Part shown: positions 28,207 through 38,500 of the stretch, in pieces
Layout: every line of letters begins with the position of its first letter
How positions within the stretch are numbered: position 1 is the stretch's first letter
Source: Tolypothrix sp. PCC 7910
Lineage (GTDB): Bacteria > Cyanobacteriota > Cyanobacteriia > Cyanobacteriales > Nostocaceae
Reading direction: 5' to 3'
Assembly: GCF_011769525.1 (NCBI RefSeq)
Contig: NZ_CP050440.1
Span: 4,961,501 to 5,025,500, forward strand
Length of the DNA stretch: 64,000 bases
Program-made: the position numbers and the translations under genes
The notes under the pieces: generated by a model
Databases searched by the model: none
What the model saw: only the letters and a program-made list of their open reading frames with translations
What the model was told of the DNA's origin: nothing

Positions 28207-30456
28207 TTAAGCTCTAGGGAGTTTTACTATAAATGTAGTTTTTCCGGCTACACTTTCTACATGAATTGTACCGCCTAAATTTGTGACCATTTTTTGCACT
28301 AATGCTAGTTCTAGTCCGGTGCCGCTATGTTTCCAGGGGTCATTTTTGGCGATGTGATAAAATGGCTCAAAAATTCTTGCCCGTTGTTGAGCAGATATCT
28401 CTAATCCGGAGTTGTGGAAACTAATCTGCATCATATCTGCTATCAGTTGCACTGATACTGTAATGGTTTCGCCGGCAGGTGTGTATTTGCAGATATGATG
28501 AAGCAGTTCTGTAACAATTCGCTCGAATTCTGTAATCTCTGTTGCTAAAGTTGGTAGTGCAGTGCCAATCTCCAGCTTTAATTGCTGTTGCTGACAAGCA
28601 GTGACTTCCCGAAAAGACTCGACAATTGGGGGTAACCAGGTTTGTAAGTCGATGGGAATGAGGGTTTCGGGATCGGCTGGGGTTTGGTGCTGGCTAAGTG
28701 TGAGCAAGTCTTGAATTAAGTTACTACCTCTACCACATTCGCTATGGAGTATCTGCAATAGTTGCGGCACTATGTCTTTATCTGATAGCCCTTCTAAGGT
28801 AAGCATACTTTCAAGGGTTTGGGCTGCAAGGCTAATGCTAGTAATGGGCGTGCGGAGTTGTTGCGCCAAGGCGCGGAGAAATTGGTTGTTGAGGCGTTGG
28901 ATTGTTTCTATTTCTTGAGATTGGGTTTGGATGGTTTGTTGTAGTCGCGAATTACGAATGGCGATCGCACATTGATTGGCGATTTGTTGCGCTATCCCAT
29001 TTTCCCATTCATCAAAGGGCTGTTGGGTGGTGCGGATCAGCCACAGATTGCCGAGCATTCCTTGGCGATCAAAAATTGGATAAGCTAGCTGGGTAATTAC
29101 CTGCAATGTTGGTTGCCATCCAGGAAGAATTTCCACAGAATGCAGGGATTGTTTTTGCAATAAGCGTTGGTAAATTTCTGGGAAGTCTGCAACTTGCTTG
29201 CTTACACCTTGATACAAACGTGAAGTGTGGGTGTATCCATAGGCAATAGTTGCTAAGGTGCAGTCAGTGTCATAGAGTTCGATATGACAGCGATCGCTTT
29301 TAAGTAACTGCGCTAAATCTTGAACTGCTGTTTCTAGGATTTGGCTGAGATCAACATTGTCGCGGATATGTTCTGTGATGCGTTGCGACAATGCTTGAAA
29401 GTCTTGAATCTTTTGGACTTGAGCCGCATACTCTTGGCGTTGCAACTCCATCTCAGCTTTCAGGTTTTCTACCTGTTGCTGCAGTGCTGCTTGCTGGCTA
29501 GCAATGCCAATTTGATCTGCTAACTGCTTGAGTAGGTCAATTTCTGCATCTCGCCATTGATGGGGTTTATTACAATACTGGGCAATTAATAACCCCCATA
29601 ACTCTTGGTGTAAGAGAATTGGCACAACTAAATTGGCCCTAACTTGCAAAGAGGCGAGAAAATCTATTTGGCAAGGATGTAACCCCGCTGCATAAATGTC
29701 TTCAATAACTTGAATCCCGCCTTTTTTGTAGCGTTCTTGATGTTTAGTAGTAAAGCAAGGATCGTGGATGTTTTTCCCCAATAGCGGGCCATGAACAACT
29801 ATAGTTGCTTCCGCAGCGATCGCACCAGTACCATCAGTCTCAAAGCGGTAAACCAAAACGCGATCGCATCTCAATAAATTCCGCGCTTCCTTAACTATTT
29901 GTGGCAGAATTGTCTCTAAATCTTGCGATTGGCAAATTTTTTGGTCTATATCTGCCAATAGTTGCGCTTTTTCTGCTTGCAGTTTCCCGTTGCGTTCTAT
30001 CTGCTTGATTGGACTGATACTGCTACTAGTACCAATCAAGCGATAAATCTTTGAGTTAGCATCTCGCAACGGTGTCAGCGTCGTACTCCACCATGTAGGC
30101 ACACCTTGGAATTGCAAGCATTGTTCGTAGGAAATAGTTTTGCCGAAGCGCACGCAATCATTGTAATGTTGACGTACTTTCGCCGCATCCATAGGTGATA
30201 GTATATCCTCTGGCCTTTTCCCTTGGAGTTCCTCGGAGCTCATTCCCAGCCAGCGTTCATGAGTTGGATTCAGTGCCACATAGCGAAAATCCCCATCTTC
30301 CAGCACATCTACTACAAAAATTGATGCCTGTCCAGAATCGTAGATGCTGAGTAGAAACTGCTCACTACTACTTTTGTCCGCATCTTTGCCGAAGAGAAGA
30401 TAAGGCGGTGATAGTGGCTTCAGTTCTACAGTGGATTCAGATTGGTTAATATTCAT
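28207..30456 (-). CDS. PAS-GAF-GAF histidine-kinase-like sensor with degenerate catalytic motifs
   Basis: 749 residues, no membrane segment. PAS domain about 40 to 150, phytochrome-like GAF about 170 to 320 (HDPCF...LVVPILLHQELWGLLIAQYC), a coiled coil, a second GAF about 360 to 505, then a kinase module. The dimerisation helix reads FLRALAQQLRTPITSI: Gln532 stands where the phosphoacceptor His belongs. The N-box (LLHHICKYTPAG) lacks the usual Asn, the G1 box is FHNSGLEI instead of DxGxG, and the G2 box is GTGLELA. So it probably cannot autophosphorylate and may act as a scaffold or a partner of another kinase. No response regulator is adjacent. ATG start. Codon use looks normal and the frame is intact. 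Confidence 0.87.
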   Translation of the reverse strand: MNINQSESTVELKPLSPPYLLFGKDADKSSSEQFLLSIYDSGQASIFVVDVLEDGDFRYVALNPTHERWLGMSSEELQGKRPEDILSPMDAAKVRQHYNDCVRFGKTISYEQCLQFQGVPTWWSTTLTPLRDANSKIYRLIGTSSSISPIKQIERNGKLQAEKAQLLADIDQKICQSQDLETILPQIVKEARNLLRCDRVLVYRFETDGTGAIAAEATIVVHGPLLGKNIHDPCFTTKHQERYKKGGIQVIEDIYAAGLHPCQIDFLASLQVRANLVVPILLHQELWGLLIAQYCNKPHQWRDAEIDLLKQLADQIGIASQQAALQQQVENLKAEMELQRQEYAAQVQKIQDFQALSQRITEHIRDNVDLSQILETAVQDLAQLLKSDRCHIELYDTDCTLATIAYGYTHTSRLYQGVSKQVADFPEIYQRLLQKQSLHSVEILPGWQPTLQVITQLAYPIFDRQGMLGNLWLIRTTQQPFDEWENGIAQQIANQCAIAIRNSRLQQTIQTQSQEIETIQRLNNQFLRALAQQLRTPITSISLAAQTLESMLTLEGLSDKDIVPQLLQILHSECGRGSNLIQDLLTLSQHQTPADPETLIPIDLQTWLPPIVESFREVTACQQQQLKLEIGTALPTLATEITEFERIVTELLHHICKYTPAGETITVSVQLIADMMQISFHNSGLEISAQQRARIFEPFYHIAKNDPWKHSGTGLELALVQKMVTNLGGTIHVESVAGKTTFIVKLPRA

Positions 30457-30882
30457 GCGAGAGTCCCTGTCTGGTATAACTGACTCATCTAGGCGCTCTC
30501 TAGTATAGTTACAGTCGTAAAAATTATCCTTAGCGCCTACAGCAAAGGATTGTCAGCTTAGATCTATTGATATTTGCGTCTTTCTCTATTTCTCTTCAGA
30601 AATTACGGAAAGCCCATAAAAGTAAGCTTAACAAATCCTGCTGGTTGAAGAATAAAATACATGGGCAGGTTAGTTTAAAGTTACTTGATATTGATTTGTT
30701 AATAATTCTTTAAATATTTTTGCACATATTTTAAGTAGAATCAAGGACTATTATCAATTATTGTGATTATTCTTAATAGGTGGGGCATTGGGTATTGGGC
30801 ATTGGGCATTGGTAATTGGTAATTGGTAATTGGTAATGGGTAATTGGTATTTTCTCCTTGTCCCCCAGTCCCTAGTCCCCAA
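30457..30882. repeat. Intergenic region with tandem GGGCATT and GTAATTG repeats
   Basis: Positions about 30779 to 30880 are runs of GGGCATT, then GTAATTG, then C-rich CCCCAGTC units, ending at the next gene's stop codon. The GGGCATT part is the same repeat type found in frame within the CyRepA1 gene. Nothing else is seen in the region. Confidence 0.75.
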
Positions 30883-31452
30883 TCACTTCAACAACTTGTA
30901 AGCATTCATCCCCGTCAAAATAGCAACCAGCAGCCAAGCGATCGCTAAACCGATGACTTCGCCTAGAAAAAACTGTGTGAGTTGGCGTAAAATCAAGCCA
31001 ATAGCTGCACCAATGGGCATGGCAATTGCCCAACTAAATGCACTAATAAATATCCAGCGCCAAGCTAAAGGAACTGATTGGTAAATAGCCCACCATTGAG
31101 CAAATCCAATGACAAAGCCGCCAATTAACCCAGAAAGCGCCTCATCAAGCATCCTCGTCGGGAGTAAGTCAGTTGTGGGTACAATCCAACCTATAGCACC
31201 TATACCAATAATTGCGATCGCCCCCCAACCCCCCATTGTGAACAATACCCACTTCAGGTAAAAGCTGGTATGGGTGAGCATGATAGTCTGAGCTAGTGCG
31301 ATCGCTAATCCACCAATCATCGCCTGTAATAAACCCAAATCTGGCTTTTCGCCAATTTCAATGAATAGCAGACTCACCAAAAAACCGCTCAAAGTGGCTA
31401 TTGTCCATTGCAATGTAAAGCTAAATTGAGTTTTGACAGGTACAAATAACAT
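30883..31452 (-). CDS. Small multi-spanning membrane protein, unknown
   Basis: 189 residues with five or six hydrophobic segments, for example IATLSGFLVSLLFIEIG, MIGGLAIALAQTIML, IAIIGIGAIGWIVP, LIGGFVIGFAQWWAIY, AMPIGAAIGLIL and GLAIAWLLVAILTGM. Three contain repeated GG..I.FAQ-type pieces, which suggests an internally repeated helical hairpin. No transporter motif is recognised. The frame opens at a TTG one codon earlier; the ATG at 31452 shares its A with the TGA stop of the upstream glycosidase (TGATG), so the two are translationally coupled and form an operon. Confidence 0.75.
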   Translation of the reverse strand: MLFVPVKTQFSFTLQWTIATLSGFLVSLLFIEIGEKPDLGLLQAMIGGLAIALAQTIMLTHTSFYLKWVLFTMGGWGAIAIIGIGAIGWIVPTTDLLPTRMLDEALSGLIGGFVIGFAQWWAIYQSVPLAWRWIFISAFSWAIAMPIGAAIGLILRQLTQFFLGEVIGLAIAWLLVAILTGMNAYKLLK

Positions 31453-32696
31453 CAAATTTTCTTTGGTAGGAGAATTGGTGTCGCAGCTTTGGTGTTAAAC
31501 ATCTCTAGAAAAGCCCTGCGTCGCCTTTGGGGGGACTCTGGAGAGATATAACCCCATAAACTTTCCCAGTAGAAAAATGAGATACCATTAAATTTGCGAT
31601 CGCGCGCTATCTTAACCTGTTCTTTGATTTGGGCGATCTCTACGGAATCGCGCAATGTGCCAGTTGATATCCCAATGCCTACAGGTATTTGGCTGCGAGC
31701 AAATTCCACGGCTGGCTGTTCTAGTTCTGCGATAAAACTATTTTTGCTATCTCGATATACCTGCAAAATCAACTCATCTATTAAACCTTTTTTTACCCAA
31801 TCTTCCCAATTTTGCAAATAATATTTGTAAGCAAAAGCTTGAGAGTTAGGAGACAAAGAAATTTTTGCATAAGGTTTAACTGCTTTCACAGCTTGATAAA
31901 TTGCTGCCATGAAATCAGTCAGTTTTTCGGCTCGCCAACGCATCCATTCTGAATTAAAAGGGTTTTTGGGCGGACTTTTACCTTGATGTTCTTGTTGGTA
32001 AAGTTCGATAGTAAAAGCATCGTAACCAAACTGTACTGGCATCCCAAAATGGTCGTCAAGCTGAATTCCATCCACATCATATTTACTGACAACTTCTACA
32101 ATTAGTTCTTGAATAAATTCTTGAACTTGTGGATGGAGTGGATTCAGCCAAGCTAGTTTACTAACATGATTATTGCCAACTTCTTCCGGTGGAATTTCAT
32201 TAATCGACCTGATACCTTCTTGCCCATTTGTTAACCATTCCGGGTAATGCAGCGCTAATTGAGAATATGGTGGTGTCATAAACCCATATTCAAACCAAGG
32301 GATAATTCTGATACCTTGAGGTTTAGCAAGTTGAATTAACTCTGCTAAAATATCTTGTCCACCATGCATAATTTTGAGTAAAGGTTGAGTATCTGAACCT
32401 GTTACTCTTTTCGCAACTGTACTATTATAAAAAGTATGACCTCTGTTCCAAACTACAGGATAAATAGTATTAAAGTTAAGCGCCGAAAGTTGGTTGACAG
32501 CGCGGTTAATACCCCAAGGGACAAAGAATACACCACTGGCAACATTAGTTAGCCAAACACCACGAATTTCGGTTGTAGTTGGAGGACTGGCTTTTTGGTA
32601 ATAAACTGAATGAGAAGGAAGAGAAAATGCTATGAAGCATAATAATAATTCCAAACACAGCCAGTAACAAAAATAACGGCGGGCAAACCGATTCAT
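31452..32696 (-). CDS. Glycosyl hydrolase-like protein, GHL10/DUF187 family
   Basis: 414 residues. The N-terminal hydrophobic segment (FCYWLCLELLLCFIAFSLPSHS) looks like a signal peptide or anchor. The TIM-barrel domain begins EIRGVWLTNVASGVFF and contains the family segments FNTIYPVVWNRGHTFYNS, IIPWFEYGF, WLNPLHPQVQEFI, and DGIQLDDHFGMP with the acidic residues expected at the active site. Members are extracytoplasmic glycosidases, some acting on peptidoglycan. The exact substrate is not known. It is coupled by a TGATG overlap to the membrane protein that follows. Confidence 0.88.
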   Translation of the reverse strand: MNRFARRYFCYWLCLELLLCFIAFSLPSHSVYYQKASPPTTTEIRGVWLTNVASGVFFVPWGINRAVNQLSALNFNTIYPVVWNRGHTFYNSTVAKRVTGSDTQPLLKIMHGGQDILAELIQLAKPQGIRIIPWFEYGFMTPPYSQLALHYPEWLTNGQEGIRSINEIPPEEVGNNHVSKLAWLNPLHPQVQEFIQELIVEVVSKYDVDGIQLDDHFGMPVQFGYDAFTIELYQQEHQGKSPPKNPFNSEWMRWRAEKLTDFMAAIYQAVKAVKPYAKISLSPNSQAFAYKYYLQNWEDWVKKGLIDELILQVYRDSKNSFIAELEQPAVEFARSQIPVGIGISTGTLRDSVEIAQIKEQVKIARDRKFNGISFFYWESLWGYISPESPQRRRRAFLEMFNTKAATPILLPKKI

Positions 32697-33258
32697 TTAT
32701 GGGCTTGACTTCGTTTTGAAGAGATAGAAAGGATAGAAGGAAAATATATAACTACAAAGTCAATCTCCAGCTTCCGGATTATGTAGTTATATCATCAACT
32801 TTAGCAAATATCTCAAAATCAAATTTGCTCAAATTTAACTATTTTAATCTTTGAGAATAACAAACATACTCATCCTTATCAAACAGTAAATATATGCAAA
32901 AAAAGCCTGGTTCAGCAGGCTTTTATACTATAGCAGTCCTCAAAGTTATTCGTCATCAGTTATCAAAGCTAAAATGACAAATTGCAGCATCAACAGAGTT
33001 TTACATCTGCCAAAAATCATACAAATTCAAATATTTTTGCGTTACGTAAATTATGCGGGTGCAAAGCTGCAAGTAAAGACAATTGTAAGGACAAAGCAGT
33101 GCCTTGCCCCTACTAATATATCTCATCGTAATTTCTAGTAGAAATCTAGACTGAATACAACATAATTTTCATTATCAGGTCATCATTCAAAACTTTCTAA
33201 TTGCTCAGTTTGCTTCGTAAGTCCTAATTCTCTTAGTTTAATTACGAATTACGAATTA
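32697..33258. other. Gene-free region between glcD and GHL10 gene
   Basis: About 560 bases with no gene. It has a terminator-like hairpin near 32901 and AATTACG repeats at 33240-33260 directly beside the glcD stop codon. Confidence 0.55.
32901..32924 (-). terminator. Hairpin terminator
   Basis: Perfect stem AAAAGCCTG (32901-32909) and CAGGCTTTT (32916-32924), 6-base loop. On the minus strand it is followed by further T, so it probably ends the glcD transcript, 335 bases past the stop codon. Confidence 0.75.
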
Positions 33259-34731
33259 TTAAAATCTCTCAATTCCTTCAAAATTTTTAGCGCTTACTGC
33301 ATTTGCAGCTTCTCCACAAGTGCGTGGTGTAGGAAATATCTTATCTGGATTAGCTAAACCTTTAGGATTAAAAACTTGCCTCAACCATTGCATAGTTTCT
33401 AAATCAGCTTGACTAAACATATCTGGCATATAGCATTTTTTATCTGCACCAATACCATGTTCACCCGAAATACTACCGCCAACTTTCACGCAAAGTTTCA
33501 GAATTTCTCCGCCTAATTCTTCAACTTTTTCTAATGCCCCATGTACGGAATTATCGTAAAGAATTAGTGGGTGAAGATTACCATCGCCCGCATGAAATAC
33601 ATTGGCAACTCGATAACCAAATTTTTGGCTTAATGCCTCAATTTCTTGTAACACATAGGGTAACTGAGTTCGAGGAATTACTCCATCTTGCACATAATAA
33701 TCTGGGCTTAAATGTCCAGCAGCCGCAAAAGCAGCTTTCCGCCCTTTCCAAAGTTTTAATCGCGTTTCGGGATCACTGGCAGAAGTGACACTACGTGCAC
33801 CATTTCGTTTACAAATTTCTATTACCCGTTGTTTATTACCTGCAACTTCTACCTCTAAACCATCGATTTCAATTAGTAAAATTGCTGTAGCATCGCGAGG
33901 ATAACAATTAGTAGCTACCACATCTTCCACAGCATTAATACTAAAGTTATCCATCATTTCCATACCACCAGGAATAATCCCCGCACTGATGATATCGGAA
34001 ACTGCAGCCCCAGCCGCTTCAACACTCGTAAAGTCTGCTAACAATACACAAATTGATTCCGCAGTTTTAAGAATTTTCAGGGTAATTTCTGTAGCAATCC
34101 CCAAAGTACCTTCCGAACCTACAAATATACCTGTTAAATCATAACCAGGCATTTCAGGAATTTGTCCGCCTACATCTACAATCTCACCATCAGGCAACAC
34201 TAACTTTAATCCCAAAACATGGTTAGTAGTTACACCATATTTTAGACAATGCACGCCCCCAGAATTTTCCGCGATATTGCCGCCAATTGAACAGATAATT
34301 TGGCTGGAGGGGTCTGGTGCATAATAAAATCCTGCGCCACTTACCGCTTGTGTTACCCAGCTATTAATTACTCCTGGTTGCACCACAGCGCGTTGATTTT
34401 CTAAATCAATGCTGAGTATTTGCCGCATTAAAGAAGTAACAATTAAAACTGAATCTTCCCCAGGCAAAGCGCCACCAGATAACCCAGTTCCAGAACCCCG
34501 TGCAATGAAGGGAAGAGAGTATTGGTTGCATATCTTTACTGCCGCTGCAACCTGTTCTGTAGTTCTGGGAAGTACAACTACTGCCGGACGCTGGCGATAG
34601 CCTGTTAAACCATCGCATTCATAAGTAATCAGTTCCTCACGGCGTTGTACTACACCATTTTTACCCAGAACAGCCTCAAATGCTTGAATGATGGGTTTCC
34701 AGTTACGTTGTTGTTTGTCTTGGGTGAGCAT
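33259..34731 (-). CDS. glcD: Glycolate oxidase/dehydrogenase subunit GlcD-like, FAD-linked
   Basis: 490 residues. Oxidises glycolate (or D-lactate) to the 2-keto acid; in cyanobacteria it belongs to the photorespiratory glycolate route. The PCMH-type FAD domain (about 50 to 230) contains PFIARGSGTGLSGGALP and CSIGGNIAENSGGVHCLKYG. The C-terminal FAD-oxidase domain ends with NVFHAGDGNLHPL and GSISGEHGIGADK, which supply the substrate-site histidines. ATG start. No glcE or glcF lies next to it in this window. D-lactate dehydrogenase activity is an alternative. Confidence 0.9.
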   Translation of the reverse strand: MLTQDKQQRNWKPIIQAFEAVLGKNGVVQRREELITYECDGLTGYRQRPAVVVLPRTTEQVAAAVKICNQYSLPFIARGSGTGLSGGALPGEDSVLIVTSLMRQILSIDLENQRAVVQPGVINSWVTQAVSGAGFYYAPDPSSQIICSIGGNIAENSGGVHCLKYGVTTNHVLGLKLVLPDGEIVDVGGQIPEMPGYDLTGIFVGSEGTLGIATEITLKILKTAESICVLLADFTSVEAAGAAVSDIISAGIIPGGMEMMDNFSINAVEDVVATNCYPRDATAILLIEIDGLEVEVAGNKQRVIEICKRNGARSVTSASDPETRLKLWKGRKAAFAAAGHLSPDYYVQDGVIPRTQLPYVLQEIEALSQKFGYRVANVFHAGDGNLHPLILYDNSVHGALEKVEELGGEILKLCVKVGGSISGEHGIGADKKCYMPDMFSQADLETMQWLRQVFNPKGLANPDKIFPTPRTCGEAANAVSAKNFEGIERF

Positions 34732-35552
34732 AACTTGTTTCTGATAGGGGTAGGATGCAGTCCAGGTTGATCACCTTAGCCTGCAAATGCATGGCTCATA
34801 CTAAAGAATATTGTGACAGGAGTTACAAGAGTGCGATCGCCTTTTTTGCATTTATTTGAGTACCCGTTCACAAACATAGCTTAAGCACTGAGAGCTAGAT
34901 ATAAGCAATTTTTATTACAAGCATTGTGATTGATAGCATAACTATCTAGCTTAAAAAAGCTGAAATATATGGGAATAATTAATCGCATTAGATATTAAAC
35001 AAAAAAATAATTATCATTCGTGCTTTGGGACTATTTCATCATGGATCTCGAATAGATAAAAGTTTTTTTGTGCGCTATCTTGTGTGTTTTTGATTATCAA
35101 ATTATGATTATCAAATCATGATAATCAATCTAATATTATTTATTCTGCCTTTATTGCTAAGAATATTTGCAAATAAATACTTTTATTAAAATTTTCTCAT
35201 CTACTTTCTGAGTTCAGAAATATATTTGAAAAACGGTATTCAATAATACAAATACATATTTGTTTTTGATTTTTTTATATTAAAGTGATTACTGAATATT
35301 AATCACTTGATAACTCATAGATAACTCTTCACGGATTAACTGTTTGTAAATATTCTTTAGCGCTATTTCAAAAGCTTTCCCAACATAAACACTTTTTCAA
35401 GAGTGTTCTTAAAGCTTGCAGGCGTTAAGATGAAAAATTTTCCAATCATCTGCCCAAATGGTTGATGTTCCAATATTGAGGAGTTTCTTGTAATTCCTCA
35501 ATATTGAAAATCAAAAATTAGGTAATACTTATTGGTAGTGAAGAATACAACT
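34732..35552. other. Long AT-rich divergent upstream region
   Basis: About 820 bases between divergent glcD and the kinase-cyclase gene, with no gene seen. A HIP1 site lies near 34831. A set of TGATTATCA repeats is listed separately. Around 35485-35512 is a local inverted repeat (CAATATTGAGGA...TCCTCAATATTG). Confidence 0.55.
35091..35127. promoter_or_regulatory. Three regularly spaced TGATTATCA boxes
   Basis: TGATTATCA occurs at 35091-35099 and 35105-35113, and inverted (TGATAATCA) at 35119-35127, a 14-bp spacing each time. It lies 430 bases ahead of the kinase-cyclase gene. It looks like a binding-site array, but no regulator can be named. Confidence 0.4.
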
Positions 35553-38500
35553 ATGATTACAGTATCAGGGCATCAAATTCTAGAAACTATTTATATAGGG
35601 TCAAAAACCCTTATTTATCGGGGCTTTAGACTAGGGGATCAACAACCAATAATTGTAAAAGTGGTTAACAAAGAATATCCCACTCTTAATGATATCGCCA
35701 GATTGAAGCATGAATATGACATCACCCAATTTCTGAATATGCCAGGAATTGTCAAGTCTTATTGCTTGAAAAATACTAATGGCTCTCTAGCATTGATATT
35801 AGAAGATTTTGGAGGAGAATCGCTATATCAATATATTCAAATAAAAACCCTAAAAATTACAGCATTTTTGACAATTGCCATTAAATTAGTAGATATTTTA
35901 GGCGAATTATTCAAAAAACGGATTATTCATCAGGATATTAAGCCACACAATATTATTATTAACTCGCAAACTGGCGAGATAAAAATTACAGATTTTGCGA
36001 TCGCTTCCCGAGTTTCTAGAGAAACCCAGTTTATTTGTAATCTCAATCGCTTGGAAGGGACATTGGCTTATATGTCCCCAGAGCAAACAGGTAGGATGAA
36101 TAGATCAATAGACTATCGGACTGACTTTTACTCTTTAGGTGTCACCTTTTATGAAATGCTCACCCAGCATTTGCCATTTGAAACTAACGATGCAATGGAG
36201 TTGGTTCATTGTCATATTGCAAAACAGCCGCTACCACCTCATGAATTGAATTCAGCTATTCCCGAAACAATTTCCGCTATTATCTTGAAATTGTTAGCAA
36301 AAACACCGGAAGAAAGATATCAAAGTAGCTATGGATTAAGAGCAGATTTGCAAAAATGCCTCAATCAATTATGCGAAACTAACCAAATTTCATACTTTAC
36401 ATTAGGACAGCAAGATATTTCACCAATCTTTCAAATACCACAAAAATTGTATGGCAGAGATAGAGAAATTGCCACCTTATTAACTGCTTGCGAACGAGTA
36501 CTAGGGGTAAATCGAGAAAACTTATGCTTATATTCCCCATCTGGCTATTCAGAAATGATGCTCATATCTGGTTATTCTGGTATCGGCAAATCAGCATTAG
36601 TACAAGAAGTATATCAACCAATTACTAAGCACAAAGGATACTTTATTGCTGGAAAATGTGACATCTTGCAGAGAAATATTCCCTATGCTTCTCTAATTCA
36701 AGCATTTCAGAAATTAATTCGCCAATTGTTGACAGAATCTGATACCCAAATTGCTGTCTGGCGGGAAAAAATTTTAGCTGCCTTATCGACTAATTGCCAG
36801 GTGATTATTAATGTAATTCCTGAAATCGAACTCATTGTAGGTCAACAGCCTGCTGTACCGGAGCTAGGGGTAGTAGAATCACAAAATCGCTTTAACAGAG
36901 TCTTACAAAACTTCATCCATATATTTAGTAAACCTGAACACCCTTTAGTACTTTTTTTAGATGATTTGCAATGGGCAGATTCTGCTTCTCTAAAACTCAT
37001 CCAATTGCTAATGACAGAAGCAGATAGTCATTATTTATTTCTCATAGGTGCCTATCGAGATAAAGAAGTTAATGCAACTCATCCATTAATGTTGGCATTA
37101 GAAGAGATTCAAAAGCAGAATCATAAAATCACTTATGGTAACAAGCTTTTTCCTAAGCTCAACTATATCTCTCTTTATCCGTTAAATTTAGCTGATGTTA
37201 CGCAGTTAATTACAGATACTTTACACTGCGATCAATCTAGAGCAACGTCATTGGCGGAACTGGTAATTGAGAAAACTCATGGTAATCCTTTTTTTGTAAA
37301 CGAGTTCTTGAAATCTTTATACGCACAAGAACTACTAGAATTTGATTTTGATCAGGGAGTATGGCAGTGGAATATAGCGGATATTCAAGCCACACCAATT
37401 ACAAATAATGTTGTTGATTTGATGGCAGATAAAATTCAAAGGCTCTCTGCTCAGACACAACAAATTTTAAAGCTAGCCGCTTGTATTGGGTATCAATTTG
37501 ATTTGCAAACACTATCAATTGTCTATAAAAAAACTGCAATTGCTACTGCTAGTGATTTATGGGAAGCAATTGAGTCAGGGCTAATTCTGCCTTTGGGAAA
37601 TGAGGATCAACTGCTGAGGGCTGAGGCTTGGATTAAGCAAGAGACAGACACAGAGTCAACATTTGCCGTTGCTCATCTCCCAGCTTTGATATCTTACAAA
37701 TTCTTACACGATCGCGTACAGCAAGCTGCTTATTGCTTAATTCCCGAAGGACAAAAACAAATAGTACATCTACAAGTAGGGCAACTACTGCTCAAAAATA
37801 ATCAATGTGCGCGAGAAGAAAAAATCTTTGATATTGTTAATCAACTCAACTTTGGTATGCAATTAATTATTAATCAATCAGAAAAGTATGAGTTAGCAGA
37901 ATTAAATCTCTATGCTGGTAAAAAATCTAAATTATCCGCAGCCTATAATTCGGCAATGAATTACTTGCGAAATGGTATGAAGCTGTTAGGTAATTGTAGC
38001 TGGGAGGAGCAATATGAACTAACACTAGCACTTTATCAAGAAGCCGTAGAAGCAGCCTACATCAATGGCGAGTTTGCAGAAATGGATAATTATATCCAAA
38101 TAGTTTTACAACAAGCAAAGACTGTGCTTGACAAAGTAAAAGTCTATGAAATTAAAATTCAATTTTGTGCTGCTCGTAATAAGATGCAGGGAACAATAGA
38201 AACAACCTTAGAAATTTTGGATTTGTTAGAAATTAGGTTTCCACCAAATCCCAGTAAATTAGATGTTCAACAGAGTTATACAGAAACAAAATATGCATTA
38301 GCTGGTAAAGAACCTCTGGATTTACTTGAACTACCAGAAATGACAGATCCCTATAAAATAGCTGCTCTCCAGCTAATGTCAAATGTGACTATTAGTGCTT
38401 ACAATACAGCACCTATTATCTTTCAATTGATGACTCTGCAACAAGTGAAGCTCTTAGTTCAGTATGGTAATTCTGCAGTTGCTGCCTCATCTTATGCTTG

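Noticed and set aside
30779-30880. CRISPR array
   Set aside because: Units are 7-bp tandem repeats without spacers, a usual intergenic repeat class.
33534-33788. 84-codon plus-strand frame within glcD
   Set aside because: Antisense shadow of a complete FAD-linked oxidase gene.
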